From NCBI GenBank assembly GCA_018398575.1, contig JAGTXZ010000024.1, positions 1,426,001 through 1,490,000 on the forward strand: a stretch of DNA of 64,000 nt, given 5' to 3'. Origin of the DNA: Ampelomyces quisqualis (taxonomy: Eukaryota > Ascomycota > Dothideomycetes > Pleosporales > Phaeosphaeriaceae). Below the pieces are notes generated by a model, which did not search any database, had not been told where the DNA came from, and saw only the letters and a list, made by a program, of their open reading frames with translations. Below, in pieces: positions 51,305 to 63,200 of this stretch (positions are counted from its first letter, which is position 1; each line of letters begins with the position of its first letter). Position numbers and translations under genes: made by a program.

Positions 51305-52313
51305 TGCAGCTTTCTGCGGTGATTGATAAACTCTCGCTTGTTGCGCTGCATGTATACTTTCAAGCTGCGACCCTAAGAAGTTGTGTGAGCGTTCAAGAGG
51401 CGTCGAGACGCATAACAGAAGAGAGGATTTCAAGCATGAGAGTGGTCGTTAGCGCTGACTGATAACCAAACACCGACCGAAGTCGGACCATGTGTACTCC
51501 GTAACCGAGCACATAATTGAGGCGCAGCCATTGGCTTAATGTTTCATGGGGGCTTCATCGCACTCCTGAGTTGCCATTGCTTCGAAGGGGTCAGTCGGCT
51601 GAAGAAGTTAAACAACGCTGGACGCTCTACAGCTGTGGACCGCGCACGACAGTCTGGTGGTGGTTAGCTTCGACTGTGAGACCCTGAGCGTCCATCGCCT
51701 TGGCCTACGTAAATCTATGTCAAATTATGGAGGGGGCCCGATTGTTTGGATAACTAGCGATGCGTTGCCAATATTAGGATATGGGAAGCTTCGCGTGCTT
51801 GGTGCTGCGTCTGTTCCGGCTGCTCTAGAGCGTCATGGATGAGGAACCTCGACCTTGCTCCATGCCGAAGAGAGACGATGTGGAGAGATTACTTCACTGA
51901 GACATGTACTTCACGGAGCAGGCAGACTGCATCTTCACTTCATCTCATTCTCATTACTTTCCGCCTTGCCTCGTCGCTCGTCCCTCATCCGTCGTCACCG
52001 TTCCCTAACCGCCGATTCTAACTCGACTTCCCAAGCGGTGCCCATAAAAATGGTCTTAAATAGCAGAAGCATCGAAAGAAAGAAGAAGAGCAAGACATTA
52101 TGTCATCCCGTGCAACCTTCAGGAAACGCCGATGAACGCCGTGCGTCCCATGAATCCTTGCGGATAACGACCTATTCTATCTAACGCCAGAAGAACGTCT
52201 TGATAAAGCCGTCGACCAAGAAACCGTGCCGCTGTGTGAATCGAAAGACGGAAAATGTTTGCTGAAGAATTCAACGAGGTGCGTCTATGGTCCACCATTA
52301 CTGCGTTGTCTGT
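51305..52313. other. Intergenic, no confident gene
   Basis: About 1 kb. One TACTCCGTA copy lies at 51495-51503. A plus-strand stretch at 52095-52280 can be spliced in silico into MSSQERLDKAVDQ.., but it would run into the 3' end of BEM1 and is not called. Confidence 0.5.
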
Positions 52314-54516
52314 TCATTGATACCCCTGTCCGTTTCGCGGTGTGACACTCAGTGTCAACTTGGGGTTTCGCTCGACCGCGATTTGCAGATCCTCATCGTT
52401 TTCAATAGGGTAGAAATGGCGTTCGATTTCGTCACGGTATTCAACGAGCAACTCCTGATCAGGTTCCTCTGGATGTTCCAACTGCCTCCTCTCTTTGACC
52501 TTGTTATACAGATCAACAAACTTCAGCGAGATTGGCATGCGAATGACAACGCAATTATCTTCCTCAAACCAGACCTTGATCCTCAATGCAGACGCGGTGC
52601 CGGTATTTTTGTTCGTTGTGGCGGTCGAGGCAGAAGAGTGTTGGTGGTTTATTGGAGGCGGGTTGAGGTTGGAAGAGTGCGCTTGGGAGACAGAGGATTG
52701 GCCACGCTGGTGGCTCGGGTAGTTGGAGCCGCTAGAGTAAGGGTTCGCTGGGGTTGTCGCCTGTAAGTGATCGGCAGAGGACTGCCTGCTGGTCCCCTGT
52801 GACGGGTCGGAGGACTGTGCAGATTGTTGCGACAACCGATACTCCTCTGCCGCTATTATATCAGGGTCAATCTCGTAATCGCCCTGTCGAGGAGCAAAGA
52901 AGCCTTTGACTAGCGGCCCATGCGTTATGTGTGAGCCCAGCTTTAGCAGATTCTTAATGTACTCGTCGAGATTCGCGCGTCGACCATTGGATATGTTGTC
53001 GGTGACGTACGTGACGGGACCGGGCATGAATGGGAGTGTGCGCTCTCCTGCACCGCTTGTGCCAGCCTCGACCGGGTATGTCGCGATGAGCTGTATCTGG
53101 AGATCGTAGAAGTCCTGGTATAGGCGCTGCAGCTCCCAGTGTCGGCCATCCTCCATCCGGCACTCAATGATGAACCAGAAAATGTCGTCGGCGAAACAGT
53201 AGCGCGGGACGTTGGCCGTGACAGGCGCTAGTAAATTATCCGACGTGCGGTACTGCCCTCGCGGCGGCTGTTGCGCAAGAGAAGCGTGGCGAGAGTGCGA
53301 AACCTGTCTCGTGGTCAGCGGAGCTACAGGTCACCCATCAGGGGACAACTCACAGATCCGGCCTTGCCGTGCCCACCGGTGTGGCTCCTGACACTCATGC
53401 GCTCCATGCCCTGCTGCAATGTTTGCTGTGAGTTTGTTTCTAGCTTGCCCAGGGGTATGCTGCCGTTCTTGTAGTCTGCGGCCATCTTCTTCCACTCCTC
53501 CACCTTGGGGACGCCTGCAGCGGTGACTGCCGCTTGGGAGTCTGGTACGGCCTGGCCAGTCGTCATGTCGCGGATCTCGATGAAGGAGGCGGGAATGAGT
53601 CCGGGGCCGCCCAGTCGTGTTATTGGCTTTGCAACGAACCACTCGGGATTGGACTGCGCAATCACGATGATGGCCTCGCCCTCCTTCGCCTCGAGCTCGT
53701 CGGGCCGCTCGGCCTTGAAGTCGTAGATGACGATGCCGTAGACCATGGCGCCCTGTTTGCCGGCGCGCGACAGGCGCATGGACGGAGGCATCATGTCTTG
53801 TAGGTTGCTGGGGCTCGTGATGCGCTCCTGGTAGCCCGAGTCGTGGGGTTGTTGCGACTGGTGGTGTATCTGTTGCGGCGTCGCTGTGCGCGGAGCTGAG
53901 CCGCCGCTGTCACGCACCGTCTTGGCCACGTCCTCAAAGTAGGAGACTGGGACCAGGCCGCGGATGTTGGGCGCCGTGCAGGCTTCGTACCAGTCCGTGT
54001 CGTTTTCGCGGCCGATGACGTGGAGGAAGTCGCCCTGTGAAAAGCTGAGGTAGCCCGAATCGGGGCTGGAGTCGGCGGGTTTGTAGTCGTAGAGGGCTTT
54101 GATGACCTGTGAAATCGTGTCCGTTAGCTTCGCGCTCGTGCCAGCACCAGGCTAGGAAGGCGCATCGGCTGGTGAAGAGGGGGCGAGCCGCGTCCAGCAC
54201 TGAGCAAGCCCAACGCCTATCCATTTGTTCCACTGCCCAATCTGTCCCCCCTTCGACCAGCGTGCGCGGGGGGGGGGGAATATGCGCCAGGCAATCTGGC
54301 ACAAGTGGGGGGACGCCAGGCGACCGACGTACCTTCTTTGGCGGGACGATGGCACTCAGGTCTTTGCGCTTAACGGTGGGGGCCAACTTCGTACTCTCCC
54401 TGTCCTTCTCGTGCTTCATCGACCGGCGGAACTGCAGGTAGCAGACGTTAGCACATGCGCGCGGGTGGGCGACTTGGGCCGCTAGAGGCGCAGGTGGCGG
54501 GCCCTCTTACCTTCAT
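52314..54516 (-). CDS. bem1: BEM1-type polarity scaffold (SH3-SH3-PX-PB1), 615 aa
   Basis: Exons on the minus strand: 54516-54511 (only 6 coding bases, ATGAAG), 54431-54333, 54106-53354 and 53303-52314. Introns are 79, 226 and 50 nt. The frame closes exactly. Domains in order: a basic start (FRRSMKHEKDRE); SH3-1 at ~36-100 (VIKALYDYKPAD, GDFLHVIGREND, GLVPVSYFE); SH3-2 at ~150-210 (YGIVIYDFKAERPDELEAK, GLIPASFIEI); a PX domain at ~300-400 (NVPRYCFADDIFWFII, YQDFYDLQI, GPVKGFFAP-type end); and a PB1 domain at the C-terminus (RIKVWFEEDNC, ELLVEYRDEIERHFYPIENDEDL). Bem1 links Cdc42, its exchange factor Cdc24 (via PB1) and PAK kinase at growth sites. The 6-nt first coding exon is the main annotation trap. 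Confidence 0.93.
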
Positions 54517-56240
54517 GATTCGAGCGAGCGAGGTGAATGGAACGGTCGCTGAGGTGAAGGTGAAGAGCGGCGCAGTCGGACGTTCCAGCTATGACAGGAC
54601 ACTCGACAAGCCGACACGCAGAAGAATCAACCAGCGCGCAGGACGAGAATAGAGCGGGCACGGGACCGACGGAATGGCATGTGCGGGGAAAGTAAATGGA
54701 CGTTGATCAAGGCTTAGGCGTTTGCCTTTGGACAACTCTACACTCCGTATTGTCTCGACAACTGGTACGCTACGTCTGCGGGCTGACTTTGAAGCGGCTC
54801 TCTCTGCACGTTGGGACGGGAGGGAGGGGATCCTGGTCGTGATACTCGGGCTGCAACACCGGAAGGAAGACGTGCAGCGTGGCTGAGCTGCAGAGCGGCC
54901 GCAGAGTATCCCTTTGTTAAAGACACGCCTAAGGTCCTTGGGGACGGTGACGACGGCCGAGCACGATAAAGCATCGGTCGGGAATGTGGTATGGTGGAAA
55001 ATATGCGTCGAGCACCGCCATCTGCACTCCACCAACATCCGCTACCTACGTGCTAACGTCGCTGGTCCTGAGTCCTGACGCTCTGCAGTCCACTATTCTA
55101 CCCGGCCTGGCAAGGCACATGTCTTACAGTTTCGCTACCATTATGCCTGCGGTGACCAATAGGAGCCTGTCTCCAGCAGACAATGGTAAACGTCCGACAG
55201 GCCCATGTCATGGCCTTTAGACGAGCGCCTGCCCACCGCGTGTCCATTCCACAGACTCCACATCTCACGAGACCTCAACACAGTGGTGCTGGGAAGATGC
55301 CCGTCGTCAAGATTGTCGGCCCCTTCGCTCAGCATGCCGCTTCAGCGTCAGCATGGCTTGGGCACCGAAATTGTGAAAAGCGCAAACGTCACGAGGAAGC
55401 GTGTTTGCCAGCATGGTCTGTCATCCATTGTTTTACGAATTGTCATACACGCTAGAAAGGCCTGAAATGAGTACACGCGCCGTTAGAAAGGACGCCTTGC
55501 CAATCAGATTGCCTAAACCCCCTTCGGCCTGTCCATTGGCCGTGTCTAGCGCCTCCAACAAGCACACACAAAGAACATGAGCCATGAGGCGCACATCCCT
55601 AGCAGGCCAGGGCGTCGACAATCAGATCCCGCAAGCTACATTCAATTCTCCAAGAGCATTCTGGGGACCGGTTCCCACATGCGCTGGTAGTCGCTGTCGT
55701 TGCTGTAGCGGAAAGGCGCCATCATGCGCAGTCAGTTGTGCCGGATATACGAATCTACGGCATGCATCGGGTGGGGCAGCGTCGAATACTCGAACACCGT
55801 ATGTTTGTCTTGGTGTGCCTCTCTCGCCTCGATTGTTTCTTTTCCATCCAGTTCCGGCTCACAGTCGCACTTGAATAATCAATTGGCCCACGATCAACTC
55901 TTGTGCTTTGCATTCCAGGCACGGATCAAGTATGAAAAGTAGAGGTGCATGTATGTCCGGCCGCCGTGAAGAAGTGTTGAAACAGGAGACGTTTCGCAAA
56001 GGTATTAGAAGATTGGCTGTGCCCGACATGTCAAGCGGATACCCCACGTTCCGGGCAACTGTCATTGGAAAGGTGGGAGCGACTGATGGCAGATGTGCAC
56101 AATAAAACATAGCCTTGGGGTGTGACGATACTGGTGACGCGTGCCGGAGGTATGGGGTATCTCAAAAAAGTCGGATCAGAAATGTTGCTCAAAATGATGT
56201 GGACGAGAGAGATATGCGTGTCGCGATCGAGCAAGCATCC
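54517..56240. other. 1.7-kb gene-free region
   Basis: This lies between the BEM1 start and the THP3-like stop. Open frames are short, without family blocks or splice support. A GTATTGTC-flanked near-copy of the recurrent motif (CACTCCGTA) occurs at about 54741. A G run at 54268-54278 lies just left, inside the large BEM1 intron. Confidence 0.5.
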
Positions 56241-57825
56241 TCATATTTGGCCCTTGATGTCTACTTTGCGGAAGGCGGCAGCCCGGAGTCCCTCGAAGAG
56301 AGCGGCGGCCTCGCGAATCTTCACTCGATCGGTCTGACTTTCGATGATGCTCAGTGCACCATGGGACCCGAGAAATTCACGACAGAGGTCATCGTTATCG
56401 AAGCCAAGCTCATCAGTGAGGAATCGAAGTGTAACATTAGCATACCTGTCTGTTGTTAGCATGGCCATACAGTCAAGGCTTGCAACATACCCTCTAGAGA
56501 TGTTAGCGAGAGCATTGAGGCGCTCACGCTCGATGAACATGTCCATAAGGTAGCTCCCCATGTTCTTGGCTGCAAGGTACAGCTTGAAGAACTTGTGGTA
56601 GTTTCCCAGGGCCAGGGCAGAACGGACGTCAAGTGCATGTTTAATCCAGGGATGTGATTTGTCTGCAAGGGTTAATTCTGCCAACATGTCGTTCATGTCG
56701 GACTTGTTGCACGTGTAGACGATATAAAGAATGCGGTATGCCTTGAACTCGGCCGGTTTCCCTTCCAGACCTTGCGCATACAATGCTTTCAGCTGCGTCT
56801 GACACTGGTTATACTCACCCAAGTCCCCCTTTTCTAACGATATCCGTGCATGGATTTCGTACACCTTGACAGTAAAGGCGTTCTTGATATGTTGAACAGT
56901 AAGGTCCTGGCGGAGTGACTTGAATTGGTTGCAGATGTAGTTGTAGTTCTTCTCCGATTTCCATTTCTGCCGAAGCATGGACAACGTTTTTTCGAGAACA
57001 TGCAACGGGCGGACAGTCTCCGACTTTGGAGGAGCCGTTAGTCGGAAGTAGCTCTTCTCAAGACTTTCATTCGTTCCGATGACAGGCGCATTCGTCATTT
57101 CGTCTTCGTCTTCTCGTGGGGAGCCCCACGGCGGGGTCGTTTTGGTGCCATTGCCGCCCAGCTGGAATCGCTGGCGTCGCTTGTCCAGATCGGCCTGATC
57201 AAACTTACTAAAGGCATCTCCGGAGGCGGCATTCTTCTTTTGACGCTTATCACTGTGTCCTTGGACAAAGGTCATGCGTGATTCTAGGTTAGTCTTACGC
57301 CAAGGTGACATGGTGGCGTCAGCCTGCTGGATGGCAAGCTCCTCCGGGTCTTGGGACTTGCGCTTCGTCGCTTGAGGGGATGACAGAGGGTTAGTGTGTC
57401 TGTTCGAGCCATTGAGCTGCGCAGATTGTGCGGCGCCGGCATATGTAAGGGCGGCTGCTTTTCGCTCTTGCTGCAGCAGTTGCTGAGGGAGAGGGTACGT
57501 GGGCCAGTTTATCGACTCCTGAGCGCCGCGCTCGGCATAGAAACTTATAGTGGCTTTCAGTTTTGTTTGCATATCCGCACTCGAGATGCCAGGGATGGCG
57601 TTCGCGGGATCGAAGGCACGTCGAACGTAGTCGCGAACTGCGGGCGGCCACTCCACCTTCTTAGGCTGCTGCGGCCTGGACATGTTCGCCTGCGGACGAA
57701 TCAGAGGCTGAGATCACTGGTGTCGGGTCATGGAAACTCACAGATGCCGACGCGGGTTGCAGTGTGGTGCGAGGGGTGACGGCGGTGTAGGCGGGTGGCT
57801 GCCAGGGCGCTGACGACAAAGACAT
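56241..57825 (-). CDS. thp3: THP3-like SAC3/GANP (PCI) family protein, 495 aa
   Basis: Exons on the minus strand: 57825-57742, 57689-56491 and 56445-56241. The first intron (52 nt, GTGAGT..CCGCAG) joins MSLSSAPWQPPAYTAV.. to ANMSRPQQPKKVEWPP. The last is a 45-nt intron (GTATGT, branch GCTAAC, GACAG) that is in frame and stop-free, so an unspliced reading still looks like protein. Removing it gives ISRGYANVTLRFLTDELGFD, as the family expects. The N-terminal half is charged and Gln/Asn-rich. The SAC3/GANP part (residues ~225-490) has SYFRLTAPPKSETVRP, VLEKTLSMLRQKW, YNYICNQFKSLRQDL and EFKAYRILYIVY. Relatives (yeast Thp3, human LENG8) act in mRNA processing and export coupled to transcription. 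Confidence 0.88.
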
Positions 57826-58169
57826 AACGACTACGGGCCAGCAAGAGGCGGATTGAAGGTGAAGTAGACTACAGGGTGAGCAAAATACCGGTCGAGGGAT
57901 GAATACTCCTCAGCAAGCGCACGCCAGGTGGTGTGAATACCGGTAGCAGAAGTCGCGGTGTGGAGGTGAGAGTGAAGCGACGCAGGCGCGAATCAGATGA
58001 TTGCGGCCACTTGGCAGCGCTAACCACACGGGAAATAGCGCCACTGTCTGAGCTAGCTGCTAGGCATGACGACGGCCGGCTGGGTGAATGCGGGTCACGG
58101 GATGCTGCGGGAATGGGCGACCGATGCCAATGCGCCATGGACATTGCACACCACGCGCAGATGGTCTGA
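57826..58169. promoter_or_regulatory. Divergent promoter between the THP3-like gene and VPS36
   Basis: This is 344 bp between start codons that point away from each other. Both promoters must lie here. No gene in the gap. Confidence 0.55.
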
Positions 58170-60040
58170 ATGTTCCTGCACCAGCTCGATCTCACCACCG
58201 CACTGCGCCCGTCGCTCCTGCCGGAGGAAACCCTTCTATTCGTGCAAGATGCCGTGGGCCTCTATGAGGGGTACGCACCTCGAGCTGCCAGGACGTTAGC
58301 TGCTGACGAGAACCATATAGCAAGTTTAAGATACCACAGCACCAGCACGGGCAGGCCTATCTGACCTCGCACCGCACCTGCTACGTCGACCATGGCGAAC
58401 CTCGTAAAAACTCCGTGGCCATCTTCCTGAAAGATGTAGAGAAGACTGAGTTCTACGTAGGCCTCAAGTCTCGACCGTTCAGTGGCACAATTACTAATCC
58501 GAGACAGGCTGGCTTCTTGAAGTCTTCGGCAAAGATCACGCTCTACCCAAAGCCCTCGAAGCAGCTTTCACGCGGCGCTCCTGTGCCAACTGCCCCGGGA
58601 AGCCCTACCACCTCTGCTCCACCAAGACACGGCAGCCCAGCGCCTGCACCGCAGCACAGTGCCACTTGGGTGTGCCCGATTTGCTCCTTCTCCAACCCAG
58701 TACCCTCGAACTTCGATCCTGCGCTGGCATCCCGCACGCCGATACCGCCATGTCTCGCCTGCGGGATCAAGCCGCCAACTGTACATGTCGTCAAAGCAGC
58801 AATAGCGGGCATGTCGAACAGGCCAGCGCCCGGCTCACAACCTAATGACACCACGGTTGGGAGCACCGGAGCTTTGCCCTCGGCCAGCGGCATGGTGTCT
58901 TGCCCCCGCTGCACATTGGAAAACCATCCCTCATTGACCACGTGCGAGATATGCGGTGCTCCCTTAGCAGCTGCAGTAAATCGGCGAGTCGATTTAGCCA
59001 GGGATAGTAGTCGGCCAGAGTCACCTGGCCCGTCGCTCGCAATACAATCACAAAGCTCAACGCCTGAATGTATCAAGATCTCTTTCCGCCAAGGAGGCGA
59101 GAAGATATTCCATGAGCGCTTGAAGAACGCTCTGGTGCAACGCAAATGGCTTCTCCAAAGCGCGCCACCTATACCGAAGCCCCGACCGGCTTCAGGATTG
59201 TTTGACGACACTTACTCCACAAAATCGGACAAGTCAGAGGTCGAGGTTGAGCGACCAAGAGTGGTTGGAATAGCAGGCCTTGAGCGACGTGGCATGGAAC
59301 AGAGACAGAACAACGAAGCTGTGATAGGCAGCGCCTTTGAAGATCTTGAAGCGCTCATGACTTCGGCAAAAGAGATCATTGCTCTGGCTGAGCAGTTTGC
59401 ATCGCAAGCGAATCTGGGTACCGATGGAAATTCGGAAGCGAGCGCATTAGCATCTCAATCTGCCTCCGCTCTGGGTCTGGTAACAACAAAAGACATGCTC
59501 GGCAGTGGTTCAGGTTCAGAATCGCTTTACGTGTCCGAGCTATCACGAAATCTAGCAGAGTGGCTCACAGACGATACGCGTGGCATCCTGCGTAAAGAAG
59601 GTGGCATTATGACCCTTGTAGATCTCTGGGCTGTCTTCAACCGTGCGAGAGGTGGTGTTGAGCTCATTAGCCCGGCTGACTTCGAGAAAGCAGCGCGAAT
59701 GTGGGATACACTCAAGCTTCCGGTCAGGTTACGACAGTTCAAGAGCGGTCTACTTGTAGTTCAGGGTCGTGACCGAACAGATGAGAAGACAATCGCCAGC
59801 TTGTTAGCTTGGGCAAAGGATCTGCACCAAGAACCGCCAGCGGCCGAGGTTACCTGGGACTGGCGGGTGTACGGTAGAGGTGTCACTGCGCAGGAAACAG
59901 CTGAGCGATTTGGCTGGAGCGTAGGCGTTGCAACCGAAGAGCTCGAGATGGCTGAAGAAGCGGGAGCTCTTTGCCGTGAGCAAGGTCTTGATGGCTTCAA
60001 ATTCTGGGAAAATTGGCTTGTCAAGCTATCTGAGGTATGA
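58170..60040 (+). CDS. vps36: VPS36, ESCRT-II subunit, 606 aa
   Basis: Exons 58170-58270 and 58321-60040. The 50-nt intron (GTACGC..ATATAG) is phase 2 and joins LYEG to KFKIPQHQHGQAYLTSHRTC. The N-terminal GLUE/PH domain covers ~1-110. Two NZF zinc fingers follow at ~140-270: CPICSFSN..CLACG and CPRCTLENHPSLTTCEICG. The GLUE tail block (ISFRQGGEKIFHERLKNALV) is split from the first part by the fingers, as in yeast Vps36. The C-terminal EAP45 winged helices run from ~residue 310 (GIAGLERRG, AFEDLEALMTSAKEII) to the end (LWAVFNRARGGVELISP, FWENWL). ESCRT-II binds ubiquitinated cargo and PI3P on endosomes and nucleates ESCRT-III. BRO1 acts downstream. Confidence 0.95.
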
Positions 60041-60201
60041 TCAGAGCTATCCATAGCTCAGCGTATTCCAGCGGACGCGTGGAAATCTTCATCTCAACAA
60101 CAATAAAAACGCACAGTGCACTTGACAGTCCACACGCCTTCGAAGCAAGTCTTTTACACGGCAATGTCTGCAGACCTAATAGATGCTGCTTGAGCCTCAA
60201 G

Positions 60202-63200
60202 TTACTCTCCACTGCCTGCTTCGGAAACAGGTGGTAGAGCAACGATCTTAGCCACCAACTCCAGATAGACGGCGCTCTTCCAGTCAAGGATATGAGAGAG
60301 CCCTGAAAGCGCACGGACGTACGCTGTTCGTGCCTTGGTGCTCTCTTTCCGTGCGACATAGAGATTGCCTAGATTCTCCAAAGTGTTCAGAGCCGGCCGA
60401 TACTGCTGAACTTGCTCCGGGCCAACAGCCTCTTCGTATCCTTGTAGTGCCCGTTCATACATCTGCTCTGCCTTGCCGAGCTGTTCTTTTACCATGTACA
60501 AGTTGCCCAAGCTGTTGACGACGCCTAGCGTGGCCGGATTGATAGGTCCTACGTTCTCCTCATACCCTTGCAGCGCCCGCTTTAACATCTCTTCTGCCTT
60601 GCATAGATCGCCTTGCTCTATATACAGATTTCCCAGACCGTGGACCGTGTCTAGCGTAAACGTATCTGTGGGTCCTAGTGCCTCCTCTTTCCCTCGCAGT
60701 GCCCGCTCGTACATCTGCTCTGCCTGTTCTAGCTTGCCTTGCCCTAGATAGAGTTGACCTAGGTTGCTGACTATGCTTAGCGTCATCGTGTGGTTAGGTT
60801 CAAGAGCTTCATATCCTCGGAGCGCCCGCTCGTACTTCTGCTCTGCTTTCTCCACTTTGCCTTGCTCTACATACAGAAGGCCCAGGCTATTGTTGACTAC
60901 TCCAAGCATCATCGTGTGGTTAGGTCCGAGTGCCTCAAACCCTCGTAGAGCCCGATCGTACATCTGCTCTGCCTCGTCTAGCTTCCCTTGCTCCACGTAA
61001 AGAAGGCCTAATTTGTGAACTGTGCTTAGTGTTGCTTCATGGAATGGCCCGAGTGCCTGCTCAAACTCTCGCAGCGCCGAGTTTTGCACCTCGCTAGCCC
61101 TATTGAGCTTGCCTTGCCTTCTATAGAGGGTACCCAAGTCGTCCAATATGCTCAGCGGCGCCGCAGACCAGTATTGATATGGGTTTACGAGTGACTGATA
61201 TCCACGGAAGGCACACTTGTACATCTGCTCTGCCTCAATTGGCTTGCCTTGCTCCGCGTAGAGACAGCCTAGCATGTGTACAGCGCAGAATATCGTCTTT
61301 TGCTCTTCAAGCTCTTCGAGGTCCTCGTCGTCACGGGCGAACACGCTGTAATCAAAGCCTTTGCCCTTCTTTGCTATCCGGCTAGAGCACGCTTGTGCAT
61401 GTGAGAGAAGCCGGCGTTGCAAGACAATGTCGTCACGACAATTCTTCTCCGGTACAGTCGAACCTACAGTGACCACTGCCAATCGACTCAACTCTGTTGC
61501 GAAGTTTTGACCTTGCGAGTGGTATGCCCATTGGTGAACAACCGGATGTGTTGCATAGCTCAGCGTCTCTGCCACCTGTTCCACTAGCGAGTAGTTACGC
61601 AGTAAACGCATTGCTTCAGTAAACCTAAATTCGCTGCTTGCAATGTCTCCAATCCAGCTCGACAGCATACTTGCGGTGAATGGGGATTCCCTGCATGCCG
61701 TGGCGAACAGGCCATACCAAAGGTCCTTGTTATCGAGGAAGGACCAAAGGAGCAGCAAGTTAGCTGTGTCTTTGTGCTTGTTCCTGATTGCCTGGTAGGA
61801 TATGGACCACGTCGTCCATACGCTGCCATCAGGGTAGTCTGTGTCTGACTGCATGAGGGCACTCCACTGCTGCTCGTAGAAGCTTAGATATGTCGTCAAC
61901 TCAGCTCCGGTCTCGTGTAGATACGCGCCCGCCTGCGCGATTGCAAGGGGTAAGCCGTCGAGCAGCGTAAGAAGTCGCTCGCTATCGACCTTATCTTCGA
62001 TTGCCCTGTTAGTTAATTCACCCATGTTAAGACAGGTAATGATCATAACTTACCGTGCTCCTTCCTGTACCAGCTCTCGAAGATAGCCTTAGCCTGCGTC
62101 TTGGAGACCTTACCTAGCTGCTGAGACTCTCCCAGGCGCTCCAGTCGCGCCAATCGAGTCGTTATGAGCACTGATCCGTGTGCTACGCGGGGCAGGTAAT
62201 GCTCAATATCATATGCATGAGGGTCTCCATCTTTTACTCCGTATTCTCGGTCAACGTTGTCGAAGATGAGCAGCCAAGCCGTGTTGTTAGCACGCGCCAG
62301 CCAGGCTAGGACATCGTTCACGATGATACGGATGTCGGCATCGCTGTCCGTAGTATATGTCCTGCTCGTCTCGGTAATGTGACCTGCAGGGATTCTGCTA
62401 GCACAGCTCACGATACTGCGGAGGAGCGTATCTTTAGTCCGCCCATCCAACCAAAACACCGAACTAAACTGCTTGTGGTGTCGATATGCGAATTCTACTG
62501 CCAGCTGCGTCTTGCCTATGCCGCCAAGACCGCGTAGAACGTGAATCTTTTGGCGTTCATTGTGGCCTGGCATCAGATCTCGCTTGATTTCTGCCATTTC
62601 CGCTTGCCTGTCAATAAATTGGCGTGTTCGTGGCACACCGTCGAGGCGAAAGACAGTTTGATATTCACCAAAATCTACGGGCACTTTAGCCACGCGCCTT
62701 CAATGACGACAATAATTCTCACTAACACTCTCTACCTGCGATGTTACCCGCACACGCCTGCATCTGCATTCGTACCTCTTGTGAGCTGATATACCGCCGT
62801 GTCGCGGCCGCCATCTCGTCGACCTTTTTCGTCTCCTGTAGCCCGATTTCCTCCAGGCCGCGCAAAACATTAAAGCGATAGTACCGCTGGGTGCTATCCA
62901 GCAACGGTCTCTCACGCCGAAATCTTTCCGCGCTCTCTTCTGTGTCTGTCGCTATGGCAAGTAACGCCTTTCCCATGTGCAAGACGTCGTTCTTGAATGG
63001 CTTGAGCGACGGAACTCCTGTTCCAATTGACACCAGACACTTGACTCGGCCTTCCAGCGGCGCTGGCCCCCACACTATCTGTGCTTGATCCCACACATCA
63101 CGCACTGGATTGTTTGCCCCCGTCGCCCCGTCTATAAACTCTTCGCCGAATCGGCCTATCGTTATCGAGTCGAAGAAGCTGGGGGCCGCTGAGGTAGCTC

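Noticed and set aside
52095..52280. In-silico spliced start MSSQERLDKAVDQETVPL
   Set aside because: The intron is plausible (TCTAACGCCAG), but the gene would have to continue into the BEM1 3' end and I found no downstream exon.
54589..55038. 149-codon minus-strand ORF upstream of BEM1
   Set aside because: Arg/Ser/Pro-rich with no ATG-supported start context or motif. Likely promoter DNA.
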